A DNA stretch of 6,093 nucleotides from CBDULQ01 sp965368115 (GTDB lineage: Bacteria; Pseudomonadota; Gammaproteobacteria; SZUA-229). The stretch covers positions 1 to 6,093 of the forward strand of contig CBDULQ010000215.1 in assembly GCA_965368115.1 (NCBI GenBank), given 5' to 3'. Positions 1-6,093 of the stretch are shown here, one piece after another (the first letter of the stretch is position 1; the number at the start of each line of letters is the position of its first letter). The notes beneath the pieces are model-generated. The model was not told where the DNA came from, searched no databases, and saw only the letters and a program-made list of their open reading frames with translations. The position numbers were made by a program, and so were the translations under genes.

Positions 1-131
1 ACGTGGAACAGTGGACTTCGGAAGAGATGGCCAGTCGTCTGGCGCGCGTATACCAGTGTCTGGTCGATGGGGAATTGAAAAAGCTCGATTCCGTACCCTG
101 GAACAATCATTTTTCGTCTGTGGAAAAATAA
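1..131 (+). CDS. C-terminal end of a truncated gene, possibly a glycosyltransferase
   Basis: An open frame runs from the left edge (first full codon at 3) to a TAA at 129-131 and encodes 42 residues. It contains an amphipathic stretch, WTSEEMASRLARVYQCLVDG, followed by a short polar tail. A W-x-x-E-x-M-A-x-R-(x)-x-x-Y pattern near the C-terminus resembles the closing helix of family 4 (GT-B fold) glycosyltransferases, but no catalytic region is visible. The identification is therefore a weak inference. The frame was preferred over the overlapping frame that starts at 11 because its codon use and amino-acid composition look like real protein, whereas the other frame is rich in unlikely residue runs. 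No T-rich intrinsic terminator follows directly. Confidence 0.5.
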   Translation, partial: VEQWTSEEMASRLARVYQCLVDGELKKLDSVPWNNHFSSVEK

Positions 132-155
132 ATCATCACCCTGTGAATATCATGC

Positions 156-203
156 TGTCGCGGTCAGTCCTGACCGGACACACTAGCCCCGTTGCCTGTC
201 CGG
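156..203. promoter_or_regulatory. Two overlapping inverted repeats upstream of the efflux operon
   Basis: CGGTCAG (161-167) and CTGACCG (170-176) form a perfect 7-bp dyad around a 2-nt centre. It extends outward by TGTC (156-159) and GACA (177-180) with one unpaired G at 160. The right arm also takes part in a second pairing, CCGGACA (174-180) with TGTCCGG (197-203), so the two hairpins cannot form together. No run of T follows either stem, so a canonical intrinsic terminator is unlikely. It could be a repressor operator for the pump operon, a mark of Rho-dependent termination after the upstream gene, or an RNA switch. The sequence alone does not decide. No convincing -35/-10 pair was found in 132-398. 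Confidence 0.3.
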
Positions 204-398
204 GATTTATCATCGATGCAGGAAAAATTCAAAACATAGCCGACAAATCGAAGAAAAAAGGAACTCGATAGCCAAAACACGCCCTAACAAAATTGGTGGG
301 ATGAAAACCCGAACCGCTGCGAGAGAGGCTGGCCGGTCAGAGGGTTTGAGAAATCGAGGAGTGATCTCACCGGTCCGGGAAAATCAAAAAGGGTTCTC

Positions 399-1511
399 AT
401 GTCGGGTTTCGCTGCTGTCTTCAGGCCTGCAACAAATTTCCTTATTCCGGGTACTGGAATCTGGGCGTTGTTGCTGTTCATGTTCTCTGGTGCCGAAAGC
501 GCTTTCTCGGCTAAGGCGCCTCTGGTGGTCGTGAGTGAAGTGCATCGCGATGACGTCGTTCGACAGGTGCCGCTTACCGGTACCATGACGTCTCCTCACG
601 TATCGGCGCTGTCGGCTCAGGTCAGTGGTAAGGTGCGTTCCATTGCCGTAGAGGTCGGCGCGCAGGTCACGGCTGGAAGCGTCCTGTTGACGATCGATGA
701 TGAGCTCGAGCGTCTTGGGTTGCAGGCGAGTATCGCGGCGACTGCCCAGGCTCGGGCAGAATTGACCGATGCAGAGCGACGCTTCGAGAACGGACAACGG
801 CTGCGCAAGCAGAACAGTAGCTCGGTGAACGAGCTGGAATTGCTGGAGGCTGAGGTCGCAATCAAGCAGGCGGCTCTACAACGCCAGCAGGCTGAACAGC
901 GTCGGCAGCAGGCGGTGGTGGAACGGCATTGGGTTAAGGCACCTTTCGAGGGCGTGATCAGCGAACGCCATGCCGACGTCGGTGAGTGGATCGAGCCGGG
1001 CAACCCGGTGTTTACTCTGGTGGCGCTGGATCAGTTGCGCGCCGAGTTCAGAGTCCCGCAGGAATTTTTCATGCAGATCGACGAACACAGCCGTGTCACC
1101 GTCAATCTGGATGCTTTGCCGGGGCAGGCTTTCAAGGGGCATATCGATGCGGTAGTGCCGGTGAGCGACCCCAATGCCCGAACCTTTCTCATTCATGTCA
1201 GTTTTGATCATCAGGATGTACCTGTCACTCCGGGCATGTCCGTGCGCGGGCGTCTTTATCTGGCGACGGGTACCACAGGCGTGGTGATTCCTCGCGACGC
1301 GCTATTGCGTTATCCGGACGGGCGGATCACCGTGTGGACGGTTTCGCAACCGAATGGCGAAGCAACCGTCAGTGAGCAGCAGGTGAGCATTGGCAACAGC
1401 TTTGACGGTCGAGTTGTTATTACCGAGGGTTTGCAGGCGGGTGTCTATGTGGTAATTCGTGGCAACGAGGCTCTGCTGCAGGGCCAGACGGTACGTATCC
1501 AGAGGCCTTAA
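399..1511 (+). CDS. RND efflux periplasmic adaptor subunit (membrane fusion protein)
   Basis: This 370-residue protein is the periplasmic adaptor that joins an RND pump to an outer-membrane channel. A hydrophobic segment at about residues 20-32 and a likely signal peptidase I site after Ala38 (AFSA|KA) indicate export. There is no lipobox cysteine, so it is not a lipoprotein. Domains in order: first lipoyl half about 67-100; alpha-helical coiled-coil hairpin about 102-175, rich in Gln, Glu, Arg and Ala; second lipoyl half about 178-210, with the typical motif KAPFEGVISERHADVGEWI; beta-barrel about 211-290; membrane-proximal domain about 291-368. The length is normal for the HlyD/AcrA-like family. 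The ATG at 399 is preceded by AAAAAGGG with 5 nt spacing, a moderate ribosome site. It is followed by the RND gene after 18 nt, so the two are almost certainly cotranscribed. The substrate cannot be read from the sequence. Confidence 0.95.
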   Translation: MSGFAAVFRPATNFLIPGTGIWALLLFMFSGAESAFSAKAPLVVVSEVHRDDVVRQVPLTGTMTSPHVSALSAQVSGKVRSIAVEVGAQVTAGSVLLTIDDELERLGLQASIAATAQARAELTDAERRFENGQRLRKQNSSSVNELELLEAEVAIKQAALQRQQAEQRRQQAVVERHWVKAPFEGVISERHADVGEWIEPGNPVFTLVALDQLRAEFRVPQEFFMQIDEHSRVTVNLDALPGQAFKGHIDAVVPVSDPNARTFLIHVSFDHQDVPVTPGMSVRGRLYLATGTTGVVIPRDALLRYPDGRITVWTVSQPNGEATVSEQQVSIGNSFDGRVVITEGLQAGVYVVIRGNEALLQGQTVRIQRP

Positions 1512-1529
1512 ATAAAGGCAGGGAGAAGG

Positions 1530-4500
1530 ATGTTCGAGGCAATCATAAAACGGGGAACCCTGATGGCGGTCATTGTGCTGATCATCAGTGTGCTGGGCGT
1601 GGTGGCGGCCTTGCGTATCCCGGTACAGATGATTCCTGATCTGGAAGTGCGAACCATCACCGTGCGCACCGCCTGGCCTGGTGCAACGCCCCAGGATATC
1701 GAAAAGGAAATCGTGGTCGAGCAGGAAGAATATCTGCGCAGTATACCGGGCCTGCAACGCATCATTTCTTCATCTTCATTTGGTCGAGCGTCCATCGAAC
1801 TGGAGTTTCCTTTCGGTATCGATCTAAATGAAACCCTGATCCATGTGAACAATGCTCTGTCCCAGGTTCCGTCCTATCCACTCAATGTAGACGAGCCACG
1901 CATTTATGCGACCTCGTTCTCCAGTAATTCATTCATGTATTTCCGCGTGGCACCTCTGCAAGGTAATCCAAGAGATCTCGACATGGTGCTGATGCAGGAT
2001 TTTATCGATGATCATGTGCGTAGCCGGATGGAAACCGTACCAGGCGTATCGTTGGTGAATGTTTATGGTGGTGCGGAACGCCAGATTCAGATTCTGCTGG
2101 ATGCGGCGCGTCTATCGGAGCGTAACATCACGATTGATCAGGTGCGCAATGCGATTACCGCACGTAACCGGGATATCTCGGCAGGTGAAGTCGAATCCGG
2201 TAAGCGTCGTTATCTGTTACGTACGGTGGGACGATTCCAGGACCTGGATGATTTGCGCAATCTTATTCTGGATCGGCGCGGTGACTCGGTTATTCGATTA
2301 CGTGATGTGGCCCAGGTTAAATTCGATCATTTTGAATTGAGTCGGTTGTCCTATACCGATGGTGATCCGGTGATCGGTTTGTCGGTAAGACGCCAGGCCG
2401 GTTCCAATGTGATTGCGATCAAGGACGCCCTGTTGAACGAAATGGCGAACATTAATCGTGAGGTGCTTGAACCGGAAGGTATGTACATGCGATTGATTGC
2501 GGATGATGTGGGTTATGTGCAGGCTTCGATCTACAATGTTTGGATTAATCTGAGCCTGGGGGCGTTACTGGCCAGTCTGGTGATGTATCTGTTTCTTCGT
2601 TCGGGTAAAGCCACATTGGTCGGTGTTATGGGTATTCCGGTATGTACTATTGCTGCATTTATCGGCCTGTTAATGACCGGGCGTACCATCAATGTGATTT
2701 CGCTTGCAGGCATTGCGTTTGCTATCGGTATGACACTGGATAACAGTATCGTGGTGCTGGAAAGCATCGAGCAACAACGGCGCAAAGGCCTGGACCGGTT
2801 GCGCTCGGCTGTGGTGGGAGTGCAGAAAGTCTGGCCGGCCGTGCTGGCGTCGACCATGACCACCGTGCTGGTATTTATTCCTATCGTTTTCATCCAGGAA
2901 GAAGCGGGGCAATTGTATTCCGATATCGCCATCGCCATCTCTGCTGCCATACTTGCTTCCATGCTTGTGGCGATAACGGTTATACCCACGGCGAGTGCAC
3001 GGCTGGATTTTGAGTCGGGAAGTTCTCGGCATGCCAGGAAGGCGGAACGGCTACGTGATCGTATCGTTGGCGGAATTGCTGCTCTGGTGGAACATCCGGC
3101 GCGACGGGTTCAGGTGCTGTTTACGGTGATCGCATTCAGTCTGGGGGTTTTTATTTTTCTGACCCCGCCCGCTGAATATCTGCCGGAAGGTGAAGAGCCC
3201 AAGGCTTTCGCATCGCTGACCTCGCCGCCTGGCTACAATCTGAAAACCATGGCGAAAATAGGTGCTGAGCTGCAGGAATACTTTATGACTTTTCTGCAAC
3301 ATAGCCCGGAGCAATATGCTAACGGTGAGACCGAAGTACCGGCCATGGCGTATTTTAATCTAAGTGTGGAGTCACAACGCATCCGCATTATATCTCAGCC
3401 GAAAGATCCTGCGCAGATCAAGGATCTGATGCAGGCAATTCAACACAAATATGAACAGTATCCGGCGATGCGGGCATTTGTGACCCGCGGTTCAATCATC
3501 ACCAGTAACTCCGGCGGCACACGCAGTGTCAACCTGGATATCTCGGGCCCGAATCTGGCGGATATTTACGATACTGCAATCGAGGCGTATCGGCGCGCCG
3601 AGGAGGTGTTCGAATCCCCGCGTCTACGTGCCGATCCGTCTACATTATCGTTGTCGCAGCCCCTGGTCGAAGTCAAACCCATCTGGTCGCGAGCCAGTGA
3701 AGTCGGTATGGATACCCAGGATTTCGGGTACACGGTAGCGGCACTGACTGACGGTGCTTTTGTCGACGAGTTCTTTATGGACGATGATAAAATCGATATA
3801 TATCTGTACAGCCATGCCGGTACTGATGCGGCACTGGATGACCTGGGTCAGATGCCGGTGTACACGCCGATCGGCGCAGTAGTTCCCCTGTCGTCGATTG
3901 CCCGGGTGGTGGAAACCGTGGATACCAACATTATTCGTCGGGTCGACGGTCAGCGTACAGTAACCCTGAATATTATTCCGCCTGATGATGTGGCGCTGGA
4001 AACCGGTGTTGAAGTCGTTCGCAATGATGTGGTGGGTTATCTACGGGATAGTGGCGCGATTGCCAGCAACATCAATCTATCTATATCAGGTGCCAGCGAT
4101 CAGTTGCAGGCGACTCGGGATGCTCTGACCTCGAACTACCTGGTTGCGATCGTCATGATATATCTGCTGCTCGTTGCCATCTTTACGCATTGGGGGTATC
4201 CGCTGTTTATCATGACGACCATTCCCATGGGGGTGGCCGGTGGCATCCTGGGCTTGTGGTTGTTCAATCTGGTGGGTGGCTGGCTTCCGTTGCTTGGACT
4301 CAATACGCTGCACCTGCCCTTCGATATGATTTCCATGCTCGGCTTTCTGATCTTGATGGGTACGGTGGTGAATAATCCCATCCTTATCGTGCATCAGGCG
4401 ATGACTAACGTTAATCAGGAAGGTATGGAGCCCCTGGAAGCGGTGCGTGATGCGGTATCCACCCGACTGCGTCCCATTGCGATGTCGACTCTGACCACGG

Positions 4501-4676
4501 TATTTGGTCTGGCTCCGCTGGTGTTGCTGGCTGGCGAGGGCACCGAACTGTATCGCGGTGTAGGCGTGATCGTGATGTTTGGTTTGCTGGGTACCGCTAT
4601 AGTGACCCTGACTTTTCTCCCAGTGCTGACGGTCATGATTCTGAAGCTGACATCCCTTCGACCTCGCGTCAGCTAA
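1530..4676 (+). CDS. RND-family efflux transporter, inner-membrane permease subunit
   Basis: The 1048-residue product has the full AcrB-like (HAE-1 type) layout: TM1 about 12-30, a large periplasmic porter loop, TM2-TM6 about 336-487, TM7 about 526-545, a second periplasmic loop, and TM8-TM12 about 870-1040. It should use the proton gradient to export small molecules with the adaptor encoded just upstream. The TM4 motif GMTLDNSIVVLESIE puts Asp404 and Asn405 where AcrB has Asp407 and Asp408. In TM10, Asn948-Asn949-Pro950 (GTVVNNPILIV) occupies the place of AcrB Lys940. Arg981 in RLRPIAMSTL matches AcrB Arg971. The DN/NN pattern occurs in many RND proteins and separates this one from the classical AcrB group. 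Only one acid of the TM4 pair is kept, as in heavy-metal RND pumps, but the rest of the sequence looks like HAE-1. GGGAG lies 4 nt before the ATG. No frameshift or truncation is seen. Drug, lipid or metabolite specificity is unknown. Confidence 0.97.
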   Translation: MFEAIIKRGTLMAVIVLIISVLGVVAALRIPVQMIPDLEVRTITVRTAWPGATPQDIEKEIVVEQEEYLRSIPGLQRIISSSSFGRASIELEFPFGIDLNETLIHVNNALSQVPSYPLNVDEPRIYATSFSSNSFMYFRVAPLQGNPRDLDMVLMQDFIDDHVRSRMETVPGVSLVNVYGGAERQIQILLDAARLSERNITIDQVRNAITARNRDISAGEVESGKRRYLLRTVGRFQDLDDLRNLILDRRGDSVIRLRDVAQVKFDHFELSRLSYTDGDPVIGLSVRRQAGSNVIAIKDALLNEMANINREVLEPEGMYMRLIADDVGYVQASIYNVWINLSLGALLASLVMYLFLRSGKATLVGVMGIPVCTIAAFIGLLMTGRTINVISLAGIAFAIGMTLDNSIVVLESIEQQRRKGLDRLRSAVVGVQKVWPAVLASTMTTVLVFIPIVFIQEEAGQLYSDIAIAISAAILASMLVAITVIPTASARLDFESGSSRHARKAERLRDRIVGGIAALVEHPARRVQVLFTVIAFSLGVFIFLTPPAEYLPEGEEPKAFASLTSPPGYNLKTMAKIGAELQEYFMTFLQHSPEQYANGETEVPAMAYFNLSVESQRIRIISQPKDPAQIKDLMQAIQHKYEQYPAMRAFVTRGSIITSNSGGTRSVNLDISGPNLADIYDTAIEAYRRAEEVFESPRLRADPSTLSLSQPLVEVKPIWSRASEVGMDTQDFGYTVAALTDGAFVDEFFMDDDKIDIYLYSHAGTDAALDDLGQMPVYTPIGAVVPLSSIARVVETVDTNIIRRVDGQRTVTLNIIPPDDVALETGVEVVRNDVVGYLRDSGAIASNINLSISGASDQLQATRDALTSNYLVAIVMIYLLLVAIFTHWGYPLFIMTTIPMGVAGGILGLWLFNLVGGWLPLLGLNTLHLPFDMISMLGFLILMGTVVNNPILIVHQAMTNVNQEGMEPLEAVRDAVSTRLRPIAMSTLTTVFGLAPLVLLAGEGTELYRGVGVIVMFGLLGTAIVTLTFLPVLTVMILKLTSLRPRVS

Positions 4677-4708
4677 TGAACGGTGTATGTGGCTTTCTCA
4701 ATTTAAAT

Positions 4709-4736
4709 CTTCCGCAGCAGTAGATTGCTGCGGAAG
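4709..4736. terminator. Probable bidirectional intrinsic terminator between convergent genes
   Basis: CTTCCGCAGCA (4709-4719) pairs perfectly with TGCTGCGGAAG (4726-4736) around the 6-nt loop GTAGAT, giving an 11-bp GC-rich stem. It lies 33 nt after the RND stop codon and 26 nt beyond the stop of the opposing FmdE-like gene. On the + strand the next T run (4750-4754) is 14 nt away, which is farther than ideal. On the - strand the stem is followed by ATTTAAATT, a modest U-rich tail. Position between convergent genes and stem strength support a shared terminator. Efficiency in each direction is uncertain. Confidence 0.7.
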
Positions 4737-4762
4737 GCCTGTTGTCTGATTTTTACGGGCAA

Positions 4763-5635
4763 CTACTGGTCGACGATCGGTTTGTCTCTATAGTTAAAAT
4801 TCCTGAGTCGAATATCGGAGCGCTTTATGGGTTTGGCGACGGCCCTGTTGCTGTCTACCCATTCATTCCAGTCGAAGTTGTCGAGTATTTTAGCCTGGTA
4901 GCTCTCTTCGATGGGGTGATTGAGAATGTCATTGACATGGGCCCACTGGTAATAACGCAAGCGGTCGACCTGTAGAGGTGTGGGATTACCTTTCGCATTC
5001 TTCACTTCTTTTTTCAGGTTGATGACATCCTGCATGCTGATCCTGGTTTTCCATTTGATGCTATCAGGTAGCACCACCGGTTCACCCGGGATGTTGTTAA
5101 TGCCTTTTTTCCAGGTGGCCAGGACAGCGACTTTAGTGTCCTCCCGGTAAATGATGACGGCATGATTGTAGTCTTTGTTTTTAAAGAAGCCGAGATTGCC
5201 GTACTGAAGACGTGCACCGGTGAGAAAGGCCACCGCATCCGACCAGCAGGGACCGGTGCCGGAAATGCCTTTTAATACACTGCGGTCGATGATGCCGTCC
5301 GGAAATAGAATATTGAATGCCATTTTCATCATGTTGGCCGCATGTGTTGTGCCTTCGCAATCGTGGCCATGCCATTTGATCATGTCCTTGATGGTGACTG
5401 CATAGGTGTAGGGATAGTACCGCCCCTGGGTGCCCTTGGTGGCGAGTATTTCAAATACCGGGGCATAAGGTTGTGCAACCATGGGGGCGTACCAGCTTGG
5501 AGCATTGTCGGGTTTTGTGACACCGGTTTCGATGAATGAATTTATTCCCTCCTGGCGTAAGGGTTGTTCAGCCTGAAGAGTGGTGTTCGTCAGCAGGAGA
5601 ATCACCAGAGAAGCGGTAAGCGAGAACGTTTTCAT
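4763..5635 (-). CDS. Exported FmdE-like domain protein (formylmethanofuran dehydrogenase subunit E family), function unknown
   Basis: The 290-residue product begins with a signal peptide (MKTFSLTASLVILLLTNTTLQA, likely cut after Ala22 before EQP) and should be periplasmic. From about residue 72 it follows the FmdE family pattern. HGHDC (His89, His91, Cys93) matches the family's HGHxCPG signature, but Glu94 replaces the usual Pro. GPCWSDAVAFLTG (Cys130, Asp133) matches the C-x-x-D-A-x-x-x-LTG segment, and YGNL (145-148) matches the following G-N-L. Cys93 and Cys130 are the only cysteines, so they could bind a metal or form a disulfide. A charged helical region and a Trp-containing tail (FDWNEW) follow. 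FmdE proteins are named for a methanogen enzyme, but bacterial relatives occur without that pathway, and no formylmethanofuran genes are seen here. The start at 5635 is preferred over the GTG at 5644 because GGAG at 5647-5644 is 8 nt from this ATG and overlaps the GTG. The domain call is firm; the biochemical role is not known. Confidence 0.85.
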   Translation of the reverse strand: MKTFSLTASLVILLLTNTTLQAEQPLRQEGINSFIETGVTKPDNAPSWYAPMVAQPYAPVFEILATKGTQGRYYPYTYAVTIKDMIKWHGHDCEGTTHAANMMKMAFNILFPDGIIDRSVLKGISGTGPCWSDAVAFLTGARLQYGNLGFFKNKDYNHAVIIYREDTKVAVLATWKKGINNIPGEPVVLPDSIKWKTRISMQDVINLKKEVKNAKGNPTPLQVDRLRYYQWAHVNDILNHPIEESYQAKILDNFDWNEWVDSNRAVAKPIKRSDIRLRNFNYRDKPIVDQ

Positions 5636-5643
5636 TTTTAACA

Positions 5644-5647
5644 CTCC
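5644..5647 (-). promoter_or_regulatory. Shine-Dalgarno site deciding the start of the FmdE-like gene
   Basis: Read on the - strand, GGAG is followed by the 8-nt spacer TGTTAAAA and then ATG (5635-5633). The alternative GTG three codons upstream (5644-5642) begins with the last G of this site, so it could not be served by it. The shorter form also gives a cleaner signal peptide beginning with MKT. Confidence 0.7.
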
Positions 5648-5675
5648 GTATGTTTTTTGGGCAACATGATCTGAA

Positions 5676-5705
5676 AATACAGTCTGCTAGGTTGTCGTTT
5701 GTCAG
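5676..5705 (-). promoter_or_regulatory. Candidate sigma70-type promoter for the FmdE-like gene
   Basis: On the - strand, CTGACA (5705-5700; five of six to TTGACA) is separated by 18 nt from TGTATT (5681-5676; four of six to TATAAT). Transcription would start near 5669, leaving a leader of about 34 nt before the ATG at 5635 with the GGAG site inside it. The spacing and leader length are plausible, but the -10 element is weak. Confidence 0.35.
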
Positions 5706-5790
5706 GCGTTCATTGTTCAGTGAGCCGTGTTGATTTTACGCCGGATACAAAGAGGCACTCAGTAACTAATTTTTGTTAATGACAGGCAGC

Positions 5791-5804
5791 TTGATTGGCG
5801 TCAA
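5791..5804. promoter_or_regulatory. Candidate FNR/ANR-type binding site
   Basis: TTGATTGGCGTCAA matches the FNR-family consensus TTGAT-N4-ATCAA at nine of ten defined positions. It lies about 156 bp upstream of the FmdE-like start and about 287 bp upstream of the start at 6091, so it could act on either gene. No good -10 element was found at the usual class II distance in either direction, which lowers confidence. If real, it would imply control by oxygen or nitrogen oxides through a Crp/Fnr-family regulator. Confidence 0.35.
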
Positions 5805-5953
5805 GAGAAAACGGCTGTTGTGCGGCAATTGTTCTGAAAACGTTAATGCGGCTGATTTTGTAGGATATGCGCTAATTTGTCGTATGTTTAAGCCGAGTCC
5901 TGTGGATGCGATACGGCGTAATCCGGCGGATCTTTGTAGTACGCAATCTGGGT

Positions 5954-5982
5954 TTGAAATATGTTCAATAAGATCAGATATT
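5954..5982 (+). promoter_or_regulatory. Candidate sigma70-type promoter for the gene starting at 6091
   Basis: TTGAAA (5954-5959; five of six to TTGACA) and GATATT (5977-5982; four of six to TATAAT) are separated by 17 nt. Transcription would begin near 5989 and give a leader of about 100 nt containing the palindrome at 5999-6013 and the small hairpin before the ribosome site. It is one of several weak matches possible in AT-rich sequence. Confidence 0.3.
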
Positions 5983-5998
5983 TACTTCCTGAAATTGA

Positions 5999-6013
5999 TG
6001 AAAAAGTTTTTCA
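5999..6013. repeat. Perfect AT-rich palindrome in the leader of the last gene
   Basis: TGAAAAAGTTTTTCA is a perfect inverted repeat with 7-bp arms around a single central G. It lies just downstream of the candidate promoter at 5954-5982, where a repressor site would be expected. AT-rich palindromes of this size can also arise by chance. No regulator gene is visible to pair it with. Confidence 0.3.
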
Positions 6014-6079
6014 GTTGTGAGCTTCTGGATTCTGGCCAAAATCTTGCTCCTGCCAGGGGTGACATCAATCATTACCCCC

Positions 6080-6085
6080 AAGGAG
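6080..6085 (+). promoter_or_regulatory. Strong Shine-Dalgarno site of the gene entering at the right edge
   Basis: AAGGAG is a near-perfect anti-Shine-Dalgarno complement, followed by the 5-nt spacer TTCAT and the ATG at 6091-6093. It is the best ribosome site in the window and supports 6091 as the real start of the downstream gene, even though the same reading frame remains open far upstream. Confidence 0.75.
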
Positions 6086-6090
6086 TTCAT

Positions 6091-6093
6091 ATG
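6091..6093 (+). CDS. Start codon of a gene continuing beyond the window
   Basis: Only the ATG is inside the window, so the product cannot be named. The start is inferred from AAGGAG 5 nt upstream. The gene is divergent from the FmdE-like gene, so they may share control elements in the 455-nt region between them. In-frame upstream ATGs at 5779, 5884 and 5998 lack ribosome sites and are less likely starts. Confidence 0.65.

Larger units (their letters stand above)
5636..6090. other. 455-nt divergent intergenic region with no clear gene
   Basis: This stretch separates the - strand FmdE-like gene from a + strand gene starting at 6091. It is more AT-rich than the flanking genes. It holds a candidate - strand promoter (5676-5705), an FNR-like box (5791-5804), a candidate + strand promoter (5954-5982), an AT-rich palindrome (5999-6013) and, just before the final ribosome site, a weak 5-bp hairpin, GGGGT (6056-6060) with ACCCC (6074-6078). 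One + strand frame is open from 5770 to the right edge, but it lacks ribosome sites and gene-like codon use. A 19-codon ORF at 5961-6020 and a 38-codon - strand ORF starting at 6090 are also present, with no support as genes. No RNA gene was recognised. Confidence 0.6.

Noticed and set aside
11..271. 86-codon + strand frame at the left edge
   Set aside because: It overlaps the more protein-like frame ending at 131 and its own composition is not gene-like; the remainder crosses the non-coding region with the inverted repeats.
301..534. 77-codon + strand ORF beginning with ATG after GGTGGG, ahead of and overlapping the adaptor gene
   Set aside because: It runs mostly through the adaptor coding sequence in another frame, its product is a low-complexity Arg/Ser/Cys-rich sequence, and it resembles no known protein.
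2531..2989. 152-codon - strand ORF inside the RND gene
   Set aside because: It is an antisense shadow of a membrane-segment coding region of a well-recognised gene, with no independent start signal.
5642..5644. GTG start giving a 293-residue FmdE-like protein
   Set aside because: The only ribosome site (GGAG, 5647-5644) overlaps this codon, while it is ideally spaced for the ATG at 5635.
5961..6020. 19-codon ORF (MFNKIRYLLPEIDEKVFQL) as a leader peptide
   Set aside because: There is no Shine-Dalgarno site before it and no run of regulatory codons or attenuator hairpin after it.
5974..6090. 38-codon - strand ORF at the right edge
   Set aside because: It is short, lies opposite the likely leader of the right-edge gene, and shows no recognisable features. 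Its upstream region is outside the window.

Overview
The window looks like bacterial chromosome, most likely from a gammaproteobacterium of moderate GC content. This rests on gene style, Shine-Dalgarno sites and the type of RND pump. The species cannot be named from the sequence. There are no RNA genes, CRISPR arrays, insertion sequences or other mobile elements.

Layout from left to right: (1) positions 1-131 hold the last 42 codons of a + strand gene that enters from outside, tentatively the C-terminus of a glycosyltransferase-like protein. (2) Positions 132-398 are non-coding and carry two overlapping, mutually exclusive inverted repeats. (3) A compact two-gene + strand operon follows: an exported periplasmic adaptor (membrane fusion protein, 399-1511) and, 18 nt later, a 1048-residue inner-membrane RND transporter (1530-4676). 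(4) A strong hairpin at 4709-4736 lies between convergent genes and probably terminates both. (5) On the - strand, 4763-5635 encodes a 290-residue exported protein with an FmdE-like domain (the family of formylmethanofuran dehydrogenase subunit E). (6) A 455-nt upstream region (5636-6090) separates this gene from a + strand gene. That gene's Shine-Dalgarno site and ATG are the last 14 bases of the window.

Functionally, the adaptor and transporter should form the inner-membrane and periplasmic parts of a proton-driven tripartite efflux pump. No outer-membrane TolC-type gene or regulator is present here, so the channel is presumably encoded elsewhere. The FmdE-like protein is transcribed towards the pump and is not part of its operon. 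Its role is unknown; it is probably a periplasmic metal-binding or redox-related protein. A sequence one base away from an FNR/ANR-type box lies between it and the next gene, which hints at oxygen-responsive control.

Nothing here amounts to a clear new multi-gene system. The item most worth a second look is the exported FmdE-like protein with its altered signature motif. After that come the variant proton-relay residues of the RND pump and the long regulatory or possibly coding region at the right edge.
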